Counted from the stretch's first letter, positions 53,939 to 62,761 are shown. The stretch is DNA of 64,000 bases from SIAF01 sp046152955 (GCA_046152955.1 JBJXGA010000305.1:16884-80883); one strand, 5' to 3'. Notes: a model not told the origin generated them from the sequence alone. Numbers and translations: made by a program.

Positions 53939-56227
53939 CTACTTCTTCAGGATTTCGTGCAATACGCGTGGGGGAGACATCGGCAACTGCAACATGCGGA
54001 CCCCCACCGCGCGGAAGATGGCGTTGGCCAGGGCGGCCGGCGGAGGAACGATCGGCACTTCTCCCACACCGCGGACGCCGTAGGGATGCCCTGGATTGGG
54101 AACTTCCACCAGAATCGTATCGATCAGGGGGAGGTCGTAACAGGTGGGAATCCGGTAGTCGAGGAACGTGGCGTTCTTCATGACGCCGCTGCCGTCGTAG
54201 AAATACTCTTCGTTGAGTCCCCAGCCGATCCCCTGCACGGCCCCCCCTTGTATCTGTCCTTCCACGTAACTGGGGTGAATCGCCGTCCCGACATCCTGCG
54301 AGGCGGTGTACCGCAACACCTGCACTTTGCCGGTTTCAGGATCCACTTCGACATCGACCACGTGCGTGGCAAACGCGCCGCCGCATCCTTCCGGGTCGAC
54401 CGAACCGCGACCGACGATCGGCTCGCCGGTTTTGTTGACCTGCGCCGCGAGCTCCTTAAACGTGAATTTCTTCTCCGCGGGACCAATGATCGAACCGTCC
54501 CTGTAGCTAACCTGGGCCGGATTGACCTCCCAGATCTTGGCGGCCCGTTCCACCATCTGCCGCTGAATGTCCAGGGCCGCCTCGTACGCCGCGTACCCGG
54601 TGGCAAACGTCACCCGGCTCCCTCCCGTCACGTCGGTGTACCCGACGCTGTCGGTATCGCCGACGGTGGGAACGACCTCTTCCGCGGAGATTCCCAGCGT
54701 CTCAGCCAATTGCATGGCAATGCCGGTCCGCGAACCACCGATGTCGGTCGAGCCCTCCACGAGGGCCACCGTGCCGTCTGCGTTGACCGTCGCCGAGGCG
54801 GCGGATTTCAGGCCGCAATTGAACCAGAATCCGCTGGCCACTCCCCGTCCTTGAAACTTGCCCGTCAGCGGCGTCTTCCAATGTTCGCTGTTGCGGATCG
54901 CTTCAACCGATTCAATCATCCCCACGCGGGGAAAGACCGGACCATCCACGCGCCGCGTCCCCTCGCGAGCGGCATTCTTCAACCGGAATTCCAGCGGATC
55001 CACTTTCAGCGCTTCGCACAATTCGTCCAGCACCGTCTCCATGGCGAACGCCGCATTCGTCGCCCCTGGAGCGCGGTACGCCGAGGTTTGCGGCTTATTG
55101 ACCACCACGTCGTACCCGTCAATCCGCCCGTTGGGGACATCGTAACAGGCAAAGATGCACATCGCCCCTGCGCCGATCGGCGAGCCGGGGTAGCCCCCCG
55201 CCTCATACGCCATGTACGCCTGCGCGGCGGTGATCTTCCCCTGCGCATCGGCTCCGACTTTCACTTTGATATAGGAACCGGGAGTCGGGCCGGTTCCTTC
55301 GAATACGTCGGCTCGGCTCATCAGCACTTTGACCGGCTTGCCCGACTTGCGGGAGAGAACCGCCGCCACTGGCTCCAGATAGACGCGGATCTTTCCACCA
55401 AAGCCCCCCCCGATTTCCATCGGAATGACTTTGACGTGTGAGATCGGCACTCCCACGAGTTCCGCCACCTGCTGGCGGACGGTGAACGATCCCTGGGTGC
55501 TCGTCCAAACGGTGATGTGTCCGTCGGCATTCCACATCGCCGTGGCGTTGTGCGGCTCGATGTAGCCCTGATGCACCGTCGCGGTTCGAAATTCCCGCTC
55601 GACGACCACTTTGGCGGCGGCGAAACCCTTGTCGATGTCCCCTTTTTCGAACCGAAAATGCTTGGCCACGTTGCTGGGAGTCTTGGCCGCTTTCCCCATC
55701 TCGTCGGTGAACAAGTCATCATGCAACAGCGGGGCGCTGGGCTTCATCGCCGCTTCGACGTCGAGCACGGCCGGAAGCACTTCGTACTCAACACGGATCA
55801 GGGCCGCCGCCTCTTCCGCCAGGTGGATCGTGTCAGCCGCCACCGCGGCCACCGCCTGGCCGCGATAAAACACCTTGTCGGCCGCCAGGATGTTGTTGCT
55901 CAAGTGCCGCATGTTGACGGCCCCCTCTCCCAGCTCCAGCATTCGGTTTCCCGGATGCATCAAGTCCTGGTGGGTGGCGACCGCGCGAACGCCGGGAAGG
56001 GCCAGCGCCTGGGAGGTGTCGATCGACTTGATTTTGGCGTGCGCATGCGGGCTGCGCAGCACGACGCCGTAAATCATCCCGGTCGGATGGATGTCGGCGC
56101 CGTATTTGGCGCGGCCGGTCACCTTATCGACGCCATCGTGGCGGATGGGGCGGGTGCCGATGACCTTGTACGCCTTGCCGTTGCCGTTCTGACCGGCGGT
56201 TGCCTGTTTCCCTTGAACCGTAGACAT
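53939..56227 (-). CDS. Molybdenum hydroxylase, large (Mo-binding) subunit, xanthine dehydrogenase family
   Basis: 762 residues from ATG 56227 (MSTVQGKQATAG); the frame extends to 56329, overlapping nothing useful. Key points: VIGTRPIRHDGVDKVTGRAKYGAD at the start, PMEIGGGFGGKIRVYLEP for cofactor binding, AYRAPGATNAAFAMETVLDEL, and near the end VRGVGEVPIVPPPAALANAI, where the catalytic Glu is kept. It matches CO dehydrogenase/4-hydroxybenzoyl-CoA reductase/xanthine dehydrogenase-type subunits. The substrate is unknown: an aromatic or purine hydroxylation is likely. It is the last of three genes ordered FAD, FeS, Mo. Assembly factors (XdhC-like) are not seen here. Confidence 0.93.
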   Translation of the reverse strand: MSTVQGKQATAGQNGNGKAYKVIGTRPIRHDGVDKVTGRAKYGADIHPTGMIYGVVLRSPHAHAKIKSIDTSQALALPGVRAVATHQDLMHPGNRMLELGEGAVNMRHLSNNILAADKVFYRGQAVAAVAADTIHLAEEAAALIRVEYEVLPAVLDVEAAMKPSAPLLHDDLFTDEMGKAAKTPSNVAKHFRFEKGDIDKGFAAAKVVVEREFRTATVHQGYIEPHNATAMWNADGHITVWTSTQGSFTVRQQVAELVGVPISHVKVIPMEIGGGFGGKIRVYLEPVAAVLSRKSGKPVKVLMSRADVFEGTGPTPGSYIKVKVGADAQGKITAAQAYMAYEAGGYPGSPIGAGAMCIFACYDVPNGRIDGYDVVVNKPQTSAYRAPGATNAAFAMETVLDELCEALKVDPLEFRLKNAAREGTRRVDGPVFPRVGMIESVEAIRNSEHWKTPLTGKFQGRGVASGFWFNCGLKSAASATVNADGTVALVEGSTDIGGSRTGIAMQLAETLGISAEEVVPTVGDTDSVGYTDVTGGSRVTFATGYAAYEAALDIQRQMVERAAKIWEVNPAQVSYRDGSIIGPAEKKFTFKELAAQVNKTGEPIVGRGSVDPEGCGGAFATHVVDVEVDPETGKVQVLRYTASQDVGTAIHPSYVEGQIQGGAVQGIGWGLNEEYFYDGSGVMKNATFLDYRIPTCYDLPLIDTILVEVPNPGHPYGVRGVGEVPIVPPPAALANAIFRAVGVRMLQLPMSPPRVLHEILKK

Positions 56228-56335
56228 CGGAACTCCTGACAACACGAGGAAAAGTTTCAGCCGCTGGCCCCCCAGAGGGGGTTCGCCTGGCAAGCGAACG
56301 GGACGCACTGAACGTCCCGGCGTTGCCAATGCGAG

Positions 56336-56824
56336 TCATGTGGTTTGAGCCTTTTGTCGTTTCCGTGCCGAATCGAGCACCGCCCGCACAATTTTGTCAT
56401 ATCCGGTACACCGGCACAGATTGCCCGCCAGATAAAACCGCACGTCGTGCTCGCACGGATCGGGGTTTTCCGCCAGCAGGGCCTTGGTGGACATGATCAC
56501 GCCAGGGGTGCAGATCCCGCACTGCAGCGCGGCGTTCTCCAAAAACGCCTGCTGCACCGGGTCGAGTCCCTCGGCGGCGGCGACCCCTTCGATCGTCTCC
56601 AACACCGCCCCTTCGGCCTCGACCGCCAACACCAGGCAGCTCACGACCGGACGACCGTTCATGAGAACCGTGCAGGCGCCGCAGTTGCCGTTGGAACACC
56701 CCTCTTTGGTGCCGGTCATGTCGAGTGTATCGCGGAGCACTTCCAGCAGCGTCTGGCGAGGCTCGCAGAGAAACTCCATCTGTCGCCCGTTAATCGTCGT
56801 GGTGACAACGCGTTTTTTGGCCAT
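56336..56824 (-). CDS. Molybdenum hydroxylase, 2Fe-2S subunit
   Basis: 162 residues from ATG 56824. The N-terminal plant-ferredoxin-like cluster is GTKEGCSNGNCGACTVLMNG, with a further Cys in VVSCLVLAVE. The second cluster is formed by QCGICTPGVI and GNLCRCTGYDKI. Both 2Fe-2S clusters are complete. It transfers electrons from the Mo site to the FAD subunit. It is 109 bp from the Mo-subunit gene and 54 bp from the FAD-subunit gene on the same strand. Confidence 0.94.
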   Translation of the reverse strand: MAKKRVVTTTINGRQMEFLCEPRQTLLEVLRDTLDMTGTKEGCSNGNCGACTVLMNGRPVVSCLVLAVEAEGAVLETIEGVAAAEGLDPVQQAFLENAALQCGICTPGVIMSTKALLAENPDPCEHDVRFYLAGNLCRCTGYDKIVRAVLDSARKRQKAQTT

Positions 56825-56877
56825 GATCACAGTCGGGATTGAGACATCGAAAACTGAGAAACGACTCTTTCCGAAAA

Positions 56878-57750
56878 TTACGCTTGCCGCGCCCGTCGAA
56901 CGGCTTCTTCCAGTACTCGCCGGACCAGCACCCCGGTGACATGCAGCCGGAATTCACGCGTGCCGCGCATATCGTCAATCGGCTTGGCAATTCCCCGCGC
57001 CGCCTGGGCCGCCTTATCCAGGAGCGCGTCATTGACGCTTTGCCCCGCCAGAAGCGCCCCGGCCTCTTCGGCGAACAACGGGGTCGGCCCCACCGCCCCC
57101 AGGGCGATCCGGGCGGAAACGAACCGTTCCCCCGTCGCGTCGAGCACCACCGACGCCCCCACTCCCACCACGGCAATGTCCATTTCGTTCCGCGGAATGA
57201 ACCGGCGATAATGCGATCCGCTGTGTGGCGGACGTGCGGGGAACTTCAACTCCACCAGAAACTCTCCCGGCTGAAGCACGTTCTTCCCCGGCCCAGTACA
57301 AAAACTCTCCACCGGCACTTCCCGTCCCCCCGCAGGGCCGGCGATCACCGCCAACCCTCCCAGGGCGATCAACGAAGGAGTCGAGTCGGCCGCCGGCCCG
57401 GAGTTGCACAGGTTCCCTCCAATGCTGGCACGGCTCTGGATCTGCACGCCGCCGATGATTCGAGCGCTGTCGGCCAGAGCGGCATACGATGACGCGATTC
57501 CCGCATCGCCATACACGCGGCAGCACGGAACGGCCGCTCCCAACCGCAACCCGGCCGGCGTCATCGCCAGCAGGTTGAGTTCCGGGATTTTCTTGAGATC
57601 CACGACCACCGCGGGCTGCAAGCGCCCCACCCGAATCTGGTCGATCAGATCGGTCCCCCCCGACAGCGGTCGGGCCGAACCGTTGTTCGTGCTCAACACC
57701 CGCACCGCTTCGGCAATCGACGACGGCGCCTCGTACTCAAAATCCCGCAT
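56878..57750 (-). CDS. Molybdenum hydroxylase, FAD-binding subunit
   Basis: 290 residues from ATG 57750 (MRDFEYEAPSSIAEAV). FAD-binding motifs ARPLSGGTDLIDQIRVGR and SIGGNLCNSGPAADSTPSLIALG are those of CO dehydrogenase medium-chain/XdhB-type subunits. The C-terminal part (FRLHVTGVLVRRVLEEAV) is the usual end. It opens the three-gene operon; the complete set of subunits argues for a functional hydroxylase. A moderate promoter candidate lies before it. Confidence 0.93.
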   Translation of the reverse strand: MRDFEYEAPSSIAEAVRVLSTNNGSARPLSGGTDLIDQIRVGRLQPAVVVDLKKIPELNLLAMTPAGLRLGAAVPCCRVYGDAGIASSYAALADSARIIGGVQIQSRASIGGNLCNSGPAADSTPSLIALGGLAVIAGPAGGREVPVESFCTGPGKNVLQPGEFLVELKFPARPPHSGSHYRRFIPRNEMDIAVVGVGASVVLDATGERFVSARIALGAVGPTPLFAEEAGALLAGQSVNDALLDKAAQAARGIAKPIDDMRGTREFRLHVTGVLVRRVLEEAVRRARQA

Positions 57751-57814
57751 GATTGGCAACACCCCTGGCAGAAAATCGACTGGAGAATTCGGGTTTCGTC
57801 AGCGTCGCTCGCCT

Positions 57815-57842
57815 AGAGTAACGCCCCCGCCAAAGATCGCAA
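57815..57842 (-). promoter_or_regulatory. Weak promoter candidate for the molybdenum hydroxylase operon
   Basis: Minus-strand TTGCGA (57837-57842) and TACTCT (57815-57820), 16 bp apart, each 4 of 6 to consensus. It lies in the 119-bp gap 57751-57869, about 60 bp before the FAD-subunit start. Low-scoring, but it is the only pair seen there. Confidence 0.25.
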
Positions 57843-57869
57843 GCGTCGCTGGCCAGTTTCCACTCACCC

Positions 57870-59285
57870 TCATGAAGTCGTCAAATACTTGTCGACGTCG
57901 TTGGCCACGATCACTCCGTAATTCACCGCTCCCAGCCAGCCCGACATGATGATCCCCACCGAACCGGCGTGGTACGCTCCTCGTACCTGCTGGGGCAGGT
58001 CGCGGCTCACCTTCAAGCCCTCGAATTTCGTTCCAAACGACGCCCCCTGTTGATGCCGCGTGTAGTGCTGGAACGTCCGTGGCGTCGAGGCTTCAATGTG
58101 ATCCAGCTTGTGTCGGACGTCGGGGATGTACTGTTCCAGACAGTCCAGTGTCGACTCGCACAGCTCGCGTTTGGACGCTTCGTATTCTTCGTCCGTCAAA
58201 TCGGCCCAGTCCTGATAGTTGGCGTTCGTCGAGGAAACGATCAGATACCGATCGGAACCGGGACGGGTCCGGGGATAATAGAACGAAAATGTGCGGCTGC
58301 TGATGTGGCGGCTGAGCATCGCCCCCACGTCGAAGCCGCTGTGTTCCGAATGAAACAGCAAATCTCCCAGGTCGTCAAACGCGGCCCCCGGCTTGAGCGC
58401 GATGTAGACCTGGCAACTGCTGTTGTTGAGCCGCACCGCCTCGGTTTCTTCCAGATAGTTCCGGTCCAGATGCTCAGGACCGATGAGCTGCAAAACGGTC
58501 GTTTTGAGGTTGGCGTTGGAAATCAGCGACTTGCAGCCGATCCGACGGCCATTGACAATCACCCCGGAGACTCGCCGATCGGGGGTGACTTCGATCCGCT
58601 CGACCAGACAGCGAATCCGCAGATCGACGCCATTTTTCTCCATTTCCGCGCGCATCAGTCCGATCAGGTGATCCGTTCCCCCTTCGAACGTGAAGACTCC
58701 CTTGCTCATGAAATTCGAAAACACGATCCCATAGGTGATCGCCGGATCGTCCAGAGTCGAACCATTGGCGTAGGTAATCGGCTCCATCAGCATCCGCACC
58801 ACGTCCGATCGACCGGGAAAGAACTCTTCGAACAATTCGCGGGTGGTCCGCGACTGGTCGTCGAAAAAGTTCATCCCCCGCGCCGTGTCGAAGAACTTCT
58901 GCACCGTCTCGGCGGAGACTTCGAACTTCTGCGTGAGAATGCGGGTGAAGTCTTCGCGATCAAACGTCGTCCGCAGCGAGAATTGCGGATTCTCAAAGCG
59001 GATCCCCTTGAGTTGCACGATCGAGTCGGCCACTTCCTGTGTCCAGTATTTGCGGCAACTCTTGATCATCCCGATCGGAAAGCCGTGCAGCGAAATGTCG
59101 AAAATATGCCCCCCGCTCCGCTTGAACCAGGTCGCCATCCCCCCCAACTGATAATGGTGTTCGAGCAACAGGACGGAATGTCCCGCGCGGGCCAGAATGT
59201 TGGCCGAGGTCAGTCCCGCCAGGCCACTGCCGATCACGACGACGTCGTACTGATCGCGGGCGTCTTTCAGAAAATCCTTGGGCAT
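57870..59285 (-). CDS. CrtI-type FAD-dependent oxidoreductase (phytoene desaturase family)
   Basis: 471 residues. YDVVVIGSGLAGLTSANILARAGHSVLLLEHHYQLGGMA-like sequence gives GxGxxG plus the acidic residue for FAD ribose, then FEGGTDHLIGLMRAEM and, at the C-terminus, GAYHAGSVGIIMSGWLGAVNYGVIVAND. These are typical of phytoene desaturase, carotenoid isomerase or retinol-saturase-like enzymes. The planctomycete members may work on C30 or C40 polyenes, but substrate here is unknown. It is divergent from the SDR at 59482 with a 196-bp spacer, and same-strand with the hydroxylase operon. ATG 59285. Confidence 0.88.
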   Translation of the reverse strand: MPKDFLKDARDQYDVVVIGSGLAGLTSANILARAGHSVLLLEHHYQLGGMATWFKRSGGHIFDISLHGFPIGMIKSCRKYWTQEVADSIVQLKGIRFENPQFSLRTTFDREDFTRILTQKFEVSAETVQKFFDTARGMNFFDDQSRTTRELFEEFFPGRSDVVRMLMEPITYANGSTLDDPAITYGIVFSNFMSKGVFTFEGGTDHLIGLMRAEMEKNGVDLRIRCLVERIEVTPDRRVSGVIVNGRRIGCKSLISNANLKTTVLQLIGPEHLDRNYLEETEAVRLNNSSCQVYIALKPGAAFDDLGDLLFHSEHSGFDVGAMLSRHISSRTFSFYYPRTRPGSDRYLIVSSTNANYQDWADLTDEEYEASKRELCESTLDCLEQYIPDVRHKLDHIEASTPRTFQHYTRHQQGASFGTKFEGLKVSRDLPQQVRGAYHAGSVGIIMSGWLGAVNYGVIVANDVDKYLTTS

Positions 59286-59311
59286 AGTGCAGCGAAACGG
59301 AAGGGAAGCCC

Positions 59312-59331
59312 CCGCTCCCCGGCGGGAGCGG
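59312..59331. repeat. 8-bp perfect hairpin in the divergent spacer
   Basis: ccgctccc (59312-59319) pairs with gggagcgg (59324-59331) around a 4-nt loop. It lies just upstream of the CrtI-like gene start in the 196-bp spacer. Could affect its mRNA leader or be an operator; it may equally be chance in GC-rich DNA. Confidence 0.35.
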
Positions 59332-59481
59332 AATCAGGGGGAACTGAGCAGTGTAGTTTTGTGCCGGGGCGGCGGAAAGGGTGTTGACGCCGATTTCCGC
59401 ACCCTTGCGTTTCCCCCGTTCGGTCGCCAGATTCCCCCAGAAGGGACGGGAGGTTTCTGTTTGAGGATTTTCGGAGACGCA

Positions 59482-60252
59482 ATGATGCGATTTCACGGGC
59501 GATGCGTGGTGGTCACCGGCGGGAGCAAGGGCATCGGCGAGGGATGCGCGCGGGTTTTTTGCGCCGAAGGAGGGTTGATCGCGATCCTGGCTCGCGGCCG
59601 CGAGGCGGGAGAGAAGCTCGCGGCGGAACTCACCGCGCGGGGGCCGGGTCGTGCGGTCTATTTTCCCTGCGACGTCGCCGATCACCGGCAACTCCAGCAG
59701 GCCATCGACGCCGCCGCGAGGGAATTCGGGAGAATCGACTGTCTGATCAACAACGCCGGTTCGCATCCCCCGGCGACGCGCATCGACGACACCAGCCTGG
59801 ACGATCTGGAACAACTGATGCGATGGAATTTCGTGAGCACGTTTGCCGGGTGCAAGTACGCCTTACCTTATCTCCGCCAGACCAAGGGAACGATCATCAA
59901 CATGTCGTCGCTGGTGGCGCTGATCGGACAGGAACACTCCTCGGCCTACTGCTCGACCAAAGGGGCGCAGTTGGGACTGACCAAAGCGCTGGCGATGGAA
60001 CTGGGACGCGAGGGGATTCGGGTCAACGCGATTTGTCCCGGCAACGTCGATACCCCCCTGATGCGGGACTGGGCCGCCACACTGCCGGACCCCCAATCCG
60101 CCCTCGATCGTGTCTCCGCCCTGCAGGTCTTCGGGCGGATGGGTACTAAAGAAGAGATCGGAAAAATCGCCCTGTTTCTGGCAACCGACGATTCCAGCTT
60201 CCTCACCGGCCAGGCCATCGAAGCCGAAGGGGGCGCCAGCCTGGACTATTGA
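59482..60252 (+). CDS. Short-chain dehydrogenase/reductase
   Basis: 256 residues from ATG 59482 (MMRFHGRCVVVTGG). VVTGGSKGIGEGCARVF is the nucleotide site, LINNAGSHPPAT the NNAG strand, INMSSLVALIGQ carries the catalytic Ser, and AYCSTKGAQLGLTKALAMELG the Tyr-x3-Lys pair; NAICPGNVDTPLM follows. Classic SDR with the usual LTGQAIEAEGG end, close to FabG/3-oxoacyl or sugar/hydroxysteroid-type reductases. The upstream extension to 59278 is not credible. Substrate unknown. Confidence 0.92.
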   Translation: MMRFHGRCVVVTGGSKGIGEGCARVFCAEGGLIAILARGREAGEKLAAELTARGPGRAVYFPCDVADHRQLQQAIDAAAREFGRIDCLINNAGSHPPATRIDDTSLDDLEQLMRWNFVSTFAGCKYALPYLRQTKGTIINMSSLVALIGQEHSSAYCSTKGAQLGLTKALAMELGREGIRVNAICPGNVDTPLMRDWAATLPDPQSALDRVSALQVFGRMGTKEEIGKIALFLATDDSSFLTGQAIEAEGGASLDY

Positions 60253-60453
60253 GCGCGCCCGTGGGACTGGCCTGCATCGGCGTCCACTACCCCCACCAGG
60301 CGACCAAATCGATCGCCGCGCCACACCAATCCCCGCACTCGGTGCGTCCGACACCTGCCGCACCGTGGCACACCAGACCAAGCCGGTATCGTGACACTTC
60401 CCCAAACCAAACTGATCATACAGGTTGTGGCAAACCAGCGCGTCCGAGTCGCC

Positions 60454-60537
60454 TGGCCAACCAATTGGCACACCAGGTGGCCAATCAGGTGGCACACCTC
60501 GTGGCATACCTCGTGGCACACCGCATGGCTGACCAGG
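60454..60537. repeat. 12-bp minisatellite array 1 (seven degenerate units)
   Basis: Seven consecutive 12-bp units, each starting tgg, with forms such as tggcacaccagg, tggcacacctcg and tggcatacctcg. The units differ at 1-5 positions but keep exact 12-bp phase, so expansion must be old or selected. Twelve is four codons, so all frames stay open across it. Confidence 0.85.
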
Positions 60538-60874
60538 TGACATCCCCATACAGCACGAAGGGGGTGGCCGGGCGGTACGTGAATCGTCGCCGGGTCAAGC
60601 ACTGTCTCGCGCAGGCCAAGCTGGTGATTCGTAACGCGATGCGGTTATCAGTCATCCAGCGGAATAGCCCCGGAATCAATTCACAGCAGTTCCGTTCCAA
60701 AGCATTTCACGGTCCAGTCTCGCGCTCCGCCGCGCGGCACAATCGGTCGCAGGACAAGCATCGCTTCACTCCCGATAGCGGACTGTGATGGAGCAGGACT
60801 TGATGGGGATGGATTATTGCCATAACGCCAAGGAACAATACACGATATGTTCGATGTGGCCACCCCTCCGGCGG

Positions 60875-60934
60875 TGAAGAACCAGATGAAGAACCAGATG
60901 AAGAACCAGATGAAGAACCAGATGAAGAACCAGA
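60875..60934. repeat. 12-bp minisatellite array 2 (five perfect units)
   Basis: Five identical copies of tgaagaaccaga, followed by a degenerate unit tgacggagtaga. The identity suggests recent expansion. The minus strand reads a Ser/Gly tetrapeptide repeat in one frame. Confidence 0.9.
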
Positions 60935-61209
60935 TGACGGAGTAGACGACGGACCACCCGGCGAACGGTGCGGCATCAGCCCACCGGTCTCGTTGACGAC
61001 CAAGTCAATCCCGAAGCCGACACAGCCGTCGTCGGCGACCGCCACACTCACCATGCACCACAAATCCATTCCAGCGCCGCACCCATACCGCAATCGGTAC
61101 ACCCGACACCTGCCCCAACGTGACCCACCGGCCCAAACCGGCATCGTCCCACCTCTCCAAACCCAACCGAACACTCAGTTTGCGGCGATCCCCACGCGTC
61201 CGAATTGCA

Positions 61210-61281
61210 TGACCCACCACATGACCCACCACATGACCCACCAGATGACCCACCATGTGGCCCACAAGGTGACCCTCCACC
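61210..61281. repeat. 12-bp minisatellite array 3 (six units)
   Basis: Units tgacccaccaca (twice), tgacccaccaga, tgacccaccatg, tggcccacaagg and tgaccctccacc. It ends the second copy of the duplicated module, as array 1 ends the first. The three arrays share the form tgr-n3-acc-n3. Confidence 0.85.
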
Positions 61282-61288
61282 CCCCGTG

Positions 61289-61309
61289 GCCGACGCTGCC
61301 AGCGTCGGC
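61289..61309. repeat. Palindromic repeat, 9-bp stem (copy 1)
   Basis: gccgacgct and agcgtcggc pair perfectly around gcc. Preceded by ccccgtg. The same element recurs at 61595-61615 with one compensated pair. Confidence 0.85.
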
Positions 61310-61594
61310 ACCCACCACCCACCACATCCCCACATCCCCACATCAACGCAAGAAAAATTTTGAGTTGACCCCAAATTCGGCCATTGACTTCTTTGCTCGA
61401 CACGGGAAAAATCACGCTGAGTCCTCCGCTGCATCAGCTAAACCAGTCGCTATGAACTCTCATTCATCCGGCGGCGGATCGTCAAAAGAATCACAGCGGC
61501 TGCTTCGATCTCAACCATTCGTGTGTCAGTTTTCGCAGGTTCTGTAATCCACAGACCTGCCTTGCAAATTCGCCAACCTTGGCTATCCCCCGTG

Positions 61595-61615
61595 GCCGAC
61601 GCAGCCTGCGTCGGC
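61595..61615. repeat. Palindromic repeat, 9-bp stem (copy 2)
   Basis: gccgacgca and tgcgtcggc pair perfectly around gcc, preceded by cccccgtg as in copy 1. The pair closing the loop is T-A in copy 1 and A-T here, so the fold is kept while the base changes. Confidence 0.85.
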
Positions 61616-61986
61616 AACAAAAAATAGCCATGTCCAAAGCTGAGACATCGTTCTACCTCGCGTGGAGCACAACGTGCCATCCGCAGACCGGCGGCAAATC
61701 ATGCCATGCATGATCGGACTGTCCCCCGTCTGAGGATTGCTGACCGCTTACACACACGCCGCCATGCTTTGCATGACGCGTGATTTCCGAGATTTCTCAA
61801 CCGATCTGCTCGGCTGAGTTCGCCCAATTCGCGAAGTCAGCCAGGTTGACCTGTTCGCGTGAAATACTCCGCGCACGGTTGTGGCGCGGGCTGAAGTCGC
61901 TGGCGACGAGTCGCATCGTCCGCTGGCAGGGCGTGTTCCGATCGCCTGGATGCGATCGACACGCTCACGATGGAGGATGATGGCCA

Positions 61987-62643
61987 ATGCATCCTGAGTC
62001 GCCCGACTTCCGTCTCGGAACGATCCGGACGCACCTCGTCGAGACTGCGCGCGTCCAGCGGCGCACGATCGATGCGTGCTCGCAGCAAATCCTCGACGCG
62101 GCAGACATGATCGTTGCCGCGTTTCGCGACGGAGGCAGACTCCTCCTGTGCGGCAACGGTGGAAGCGCCGCCGATTGCCAGCACCTGGCGGCGGAATTCA
62201 CCAGCCGACTCGACGCGGACTTCGCACGTCCCCCACTCCCCGCCATCGCTCTGACCACCGACACGTCGTTTCTCACCGCCTACGCCAACGACTTCAGCTT
62301 CGACGGCATCTTCGCCCGACAAATCGAAGCGCACGCCAAACCAAGCGACGTGTTGCTGGCGATCAGCACCAGCGGCAAGTCTCGAAACATTCTCCGCGCC
62401 CTCGAAACCGCCATCCGGATGGAACTGGGCACAATCCTCCTCACCGGCAACGGCATCGGCGACTTCGAGTTCAGCGACTCTAAACCAAAGGCCCAAATCA
62501 CAATCCGCGTCCCCAGCCGCTCGACACAGCACATCCAGGAAACCCACCTGGCCATCGAACACCTCCTCTGCCACCTCGTCGAGCGCGAACTCTTCTGCAA
62601 CACCACCGGCCCCCCTCGGGAGGCGCTAGTCGCTAGCGGTTAG
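61987..62643 (+). CDS. gmhA: Phosphoheptose isomerase-like SIS protein
   Basis: 218 residues. SIS fold with LLLCGNGGSAADCQHLAAEFTSRL (GNGGS-A-x-x-x-H motif) and DVLLAISTSGKSRNILRALE. ETHLAIEHLLCHLVERELF near the C-terminus holds the Glu and His used by GmhA. The enzyme converts sedoheptulose 7-phosphate to D-glycero-manno-heptose 7-phosphate, the first step of nucleotide-heptose synthesis. A heptosyltransferase-like gene follows. The last seven codons (EALVASG) lie inside a short dispersed repeat, so the C-terminus is probably repeat-derived. ATG 61987; no upstream neighbour within 1.7 kb. Confidence 0.9.
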   Translation: MHPESPDFRLGTIRTHLVETARVQRRTIDACSQQILDAADMIVAAFRDGGRLLLCGNGGSAADCQHLAAEFTSRLDADFARPPLPAIALTTDTSFLTAYANDFSFDGIFARQIEAHAKPSDVLLAISTSGKSRNILRALETAIRMELGTILLTGNGIGDFEFSDSKPKAQITIRVPSRSTQHIQETHLAIEHLLCHLVERELFCNTTGPPREALVASG

Positions 62644-62761
62644 GCGCTAGGGAGAAGAGAAGAAGAGGAAAGCGATAAAGAGGCGAACGGCCAGCGTAAG
62701 CTGGCCGGTAAGTGTGTCCGCCCCCACGCCCATCAACAACCAAGATCCCTAGCACCTAACC
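62638..62761. repeat. Inverted repeat arms (gcgctaggg type) with nested palindrome
   Basis: ggttaggcgctaggg (62638-62652) and ccctagcacctaacc (62747-62761) pair at 14 of 15 positions. Between them lies the palindromic unit ggcgaacgg-ccagcgtaagctggcc (62682-62709), also found at 39411-39439. Together they fill the spacer between gmhA and the next gene. Confidence 0.7.
62682..62709. repeat. Palindromic dispersed repeat, second location
   Basis: ggcgaacgg followed by ccagcgtaagctggcc and ggt; identical to the copy at 39411-39439 but for one C fewer. ggccagc and gctggcc form the stem around gtaa. Confidence 0.8.

Larger units (their letters stand above)
60253..61986. other. 1.7-kb repeat-rich region without a convincing gene
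   Basis: No open frame here has a recognisable protein; those that exist on the minus strand are made of repeats. It holds a ~260-bp module present twice (about 60275-60537 and 61030-61281), three 12-bp minisatellites, and two palindromes. The two modules align over their length, keep nearly the same spacing from the ggt-x-x-x-ccgacacctgcc core to the repeat array (113 and 114 bp) and each end in an array. Between 61340 and 61986 nothing further was recognised beyond the second palindrome. Confidence 0.65.

Noticed and set aside
52423..54183. Long plus-strand frame (586 aa) opposite the GT39-like gene
   Set aside because: Antisense shadow with no hydrophobic profile or motif; the minus-strand frame carries the conserved residues.
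53906..55441. Plus-strand frame (511 aa) opposite the Mo subunit
   Set aside because: Antisense shadow; Mo-cofactor motifs are on the minus strand.
57969..59387. Long plus-strand frame opposite the CrtI-like oxidoreductase
   Set aside because: No domain and extreme composition; the minus strand has GxGxxG and other FAD motifs.
59863..60549. Minus-strand 228-aa frame
   Set aside because: Half of it is antisense to the SDR gene and the rest covers array 1.
60707..61174. Minus-strand 155-aa frame with SSGS tetrapeptide repeats
   Set aside because: A 12-bp array keeps every frame open, so length is not evidence; no start signal or motif in its flanks.
60454..61281. CRISPR array
   Set aside because: The repeats are 12 bp and contiguous with no spacers, and no cas genes are present.
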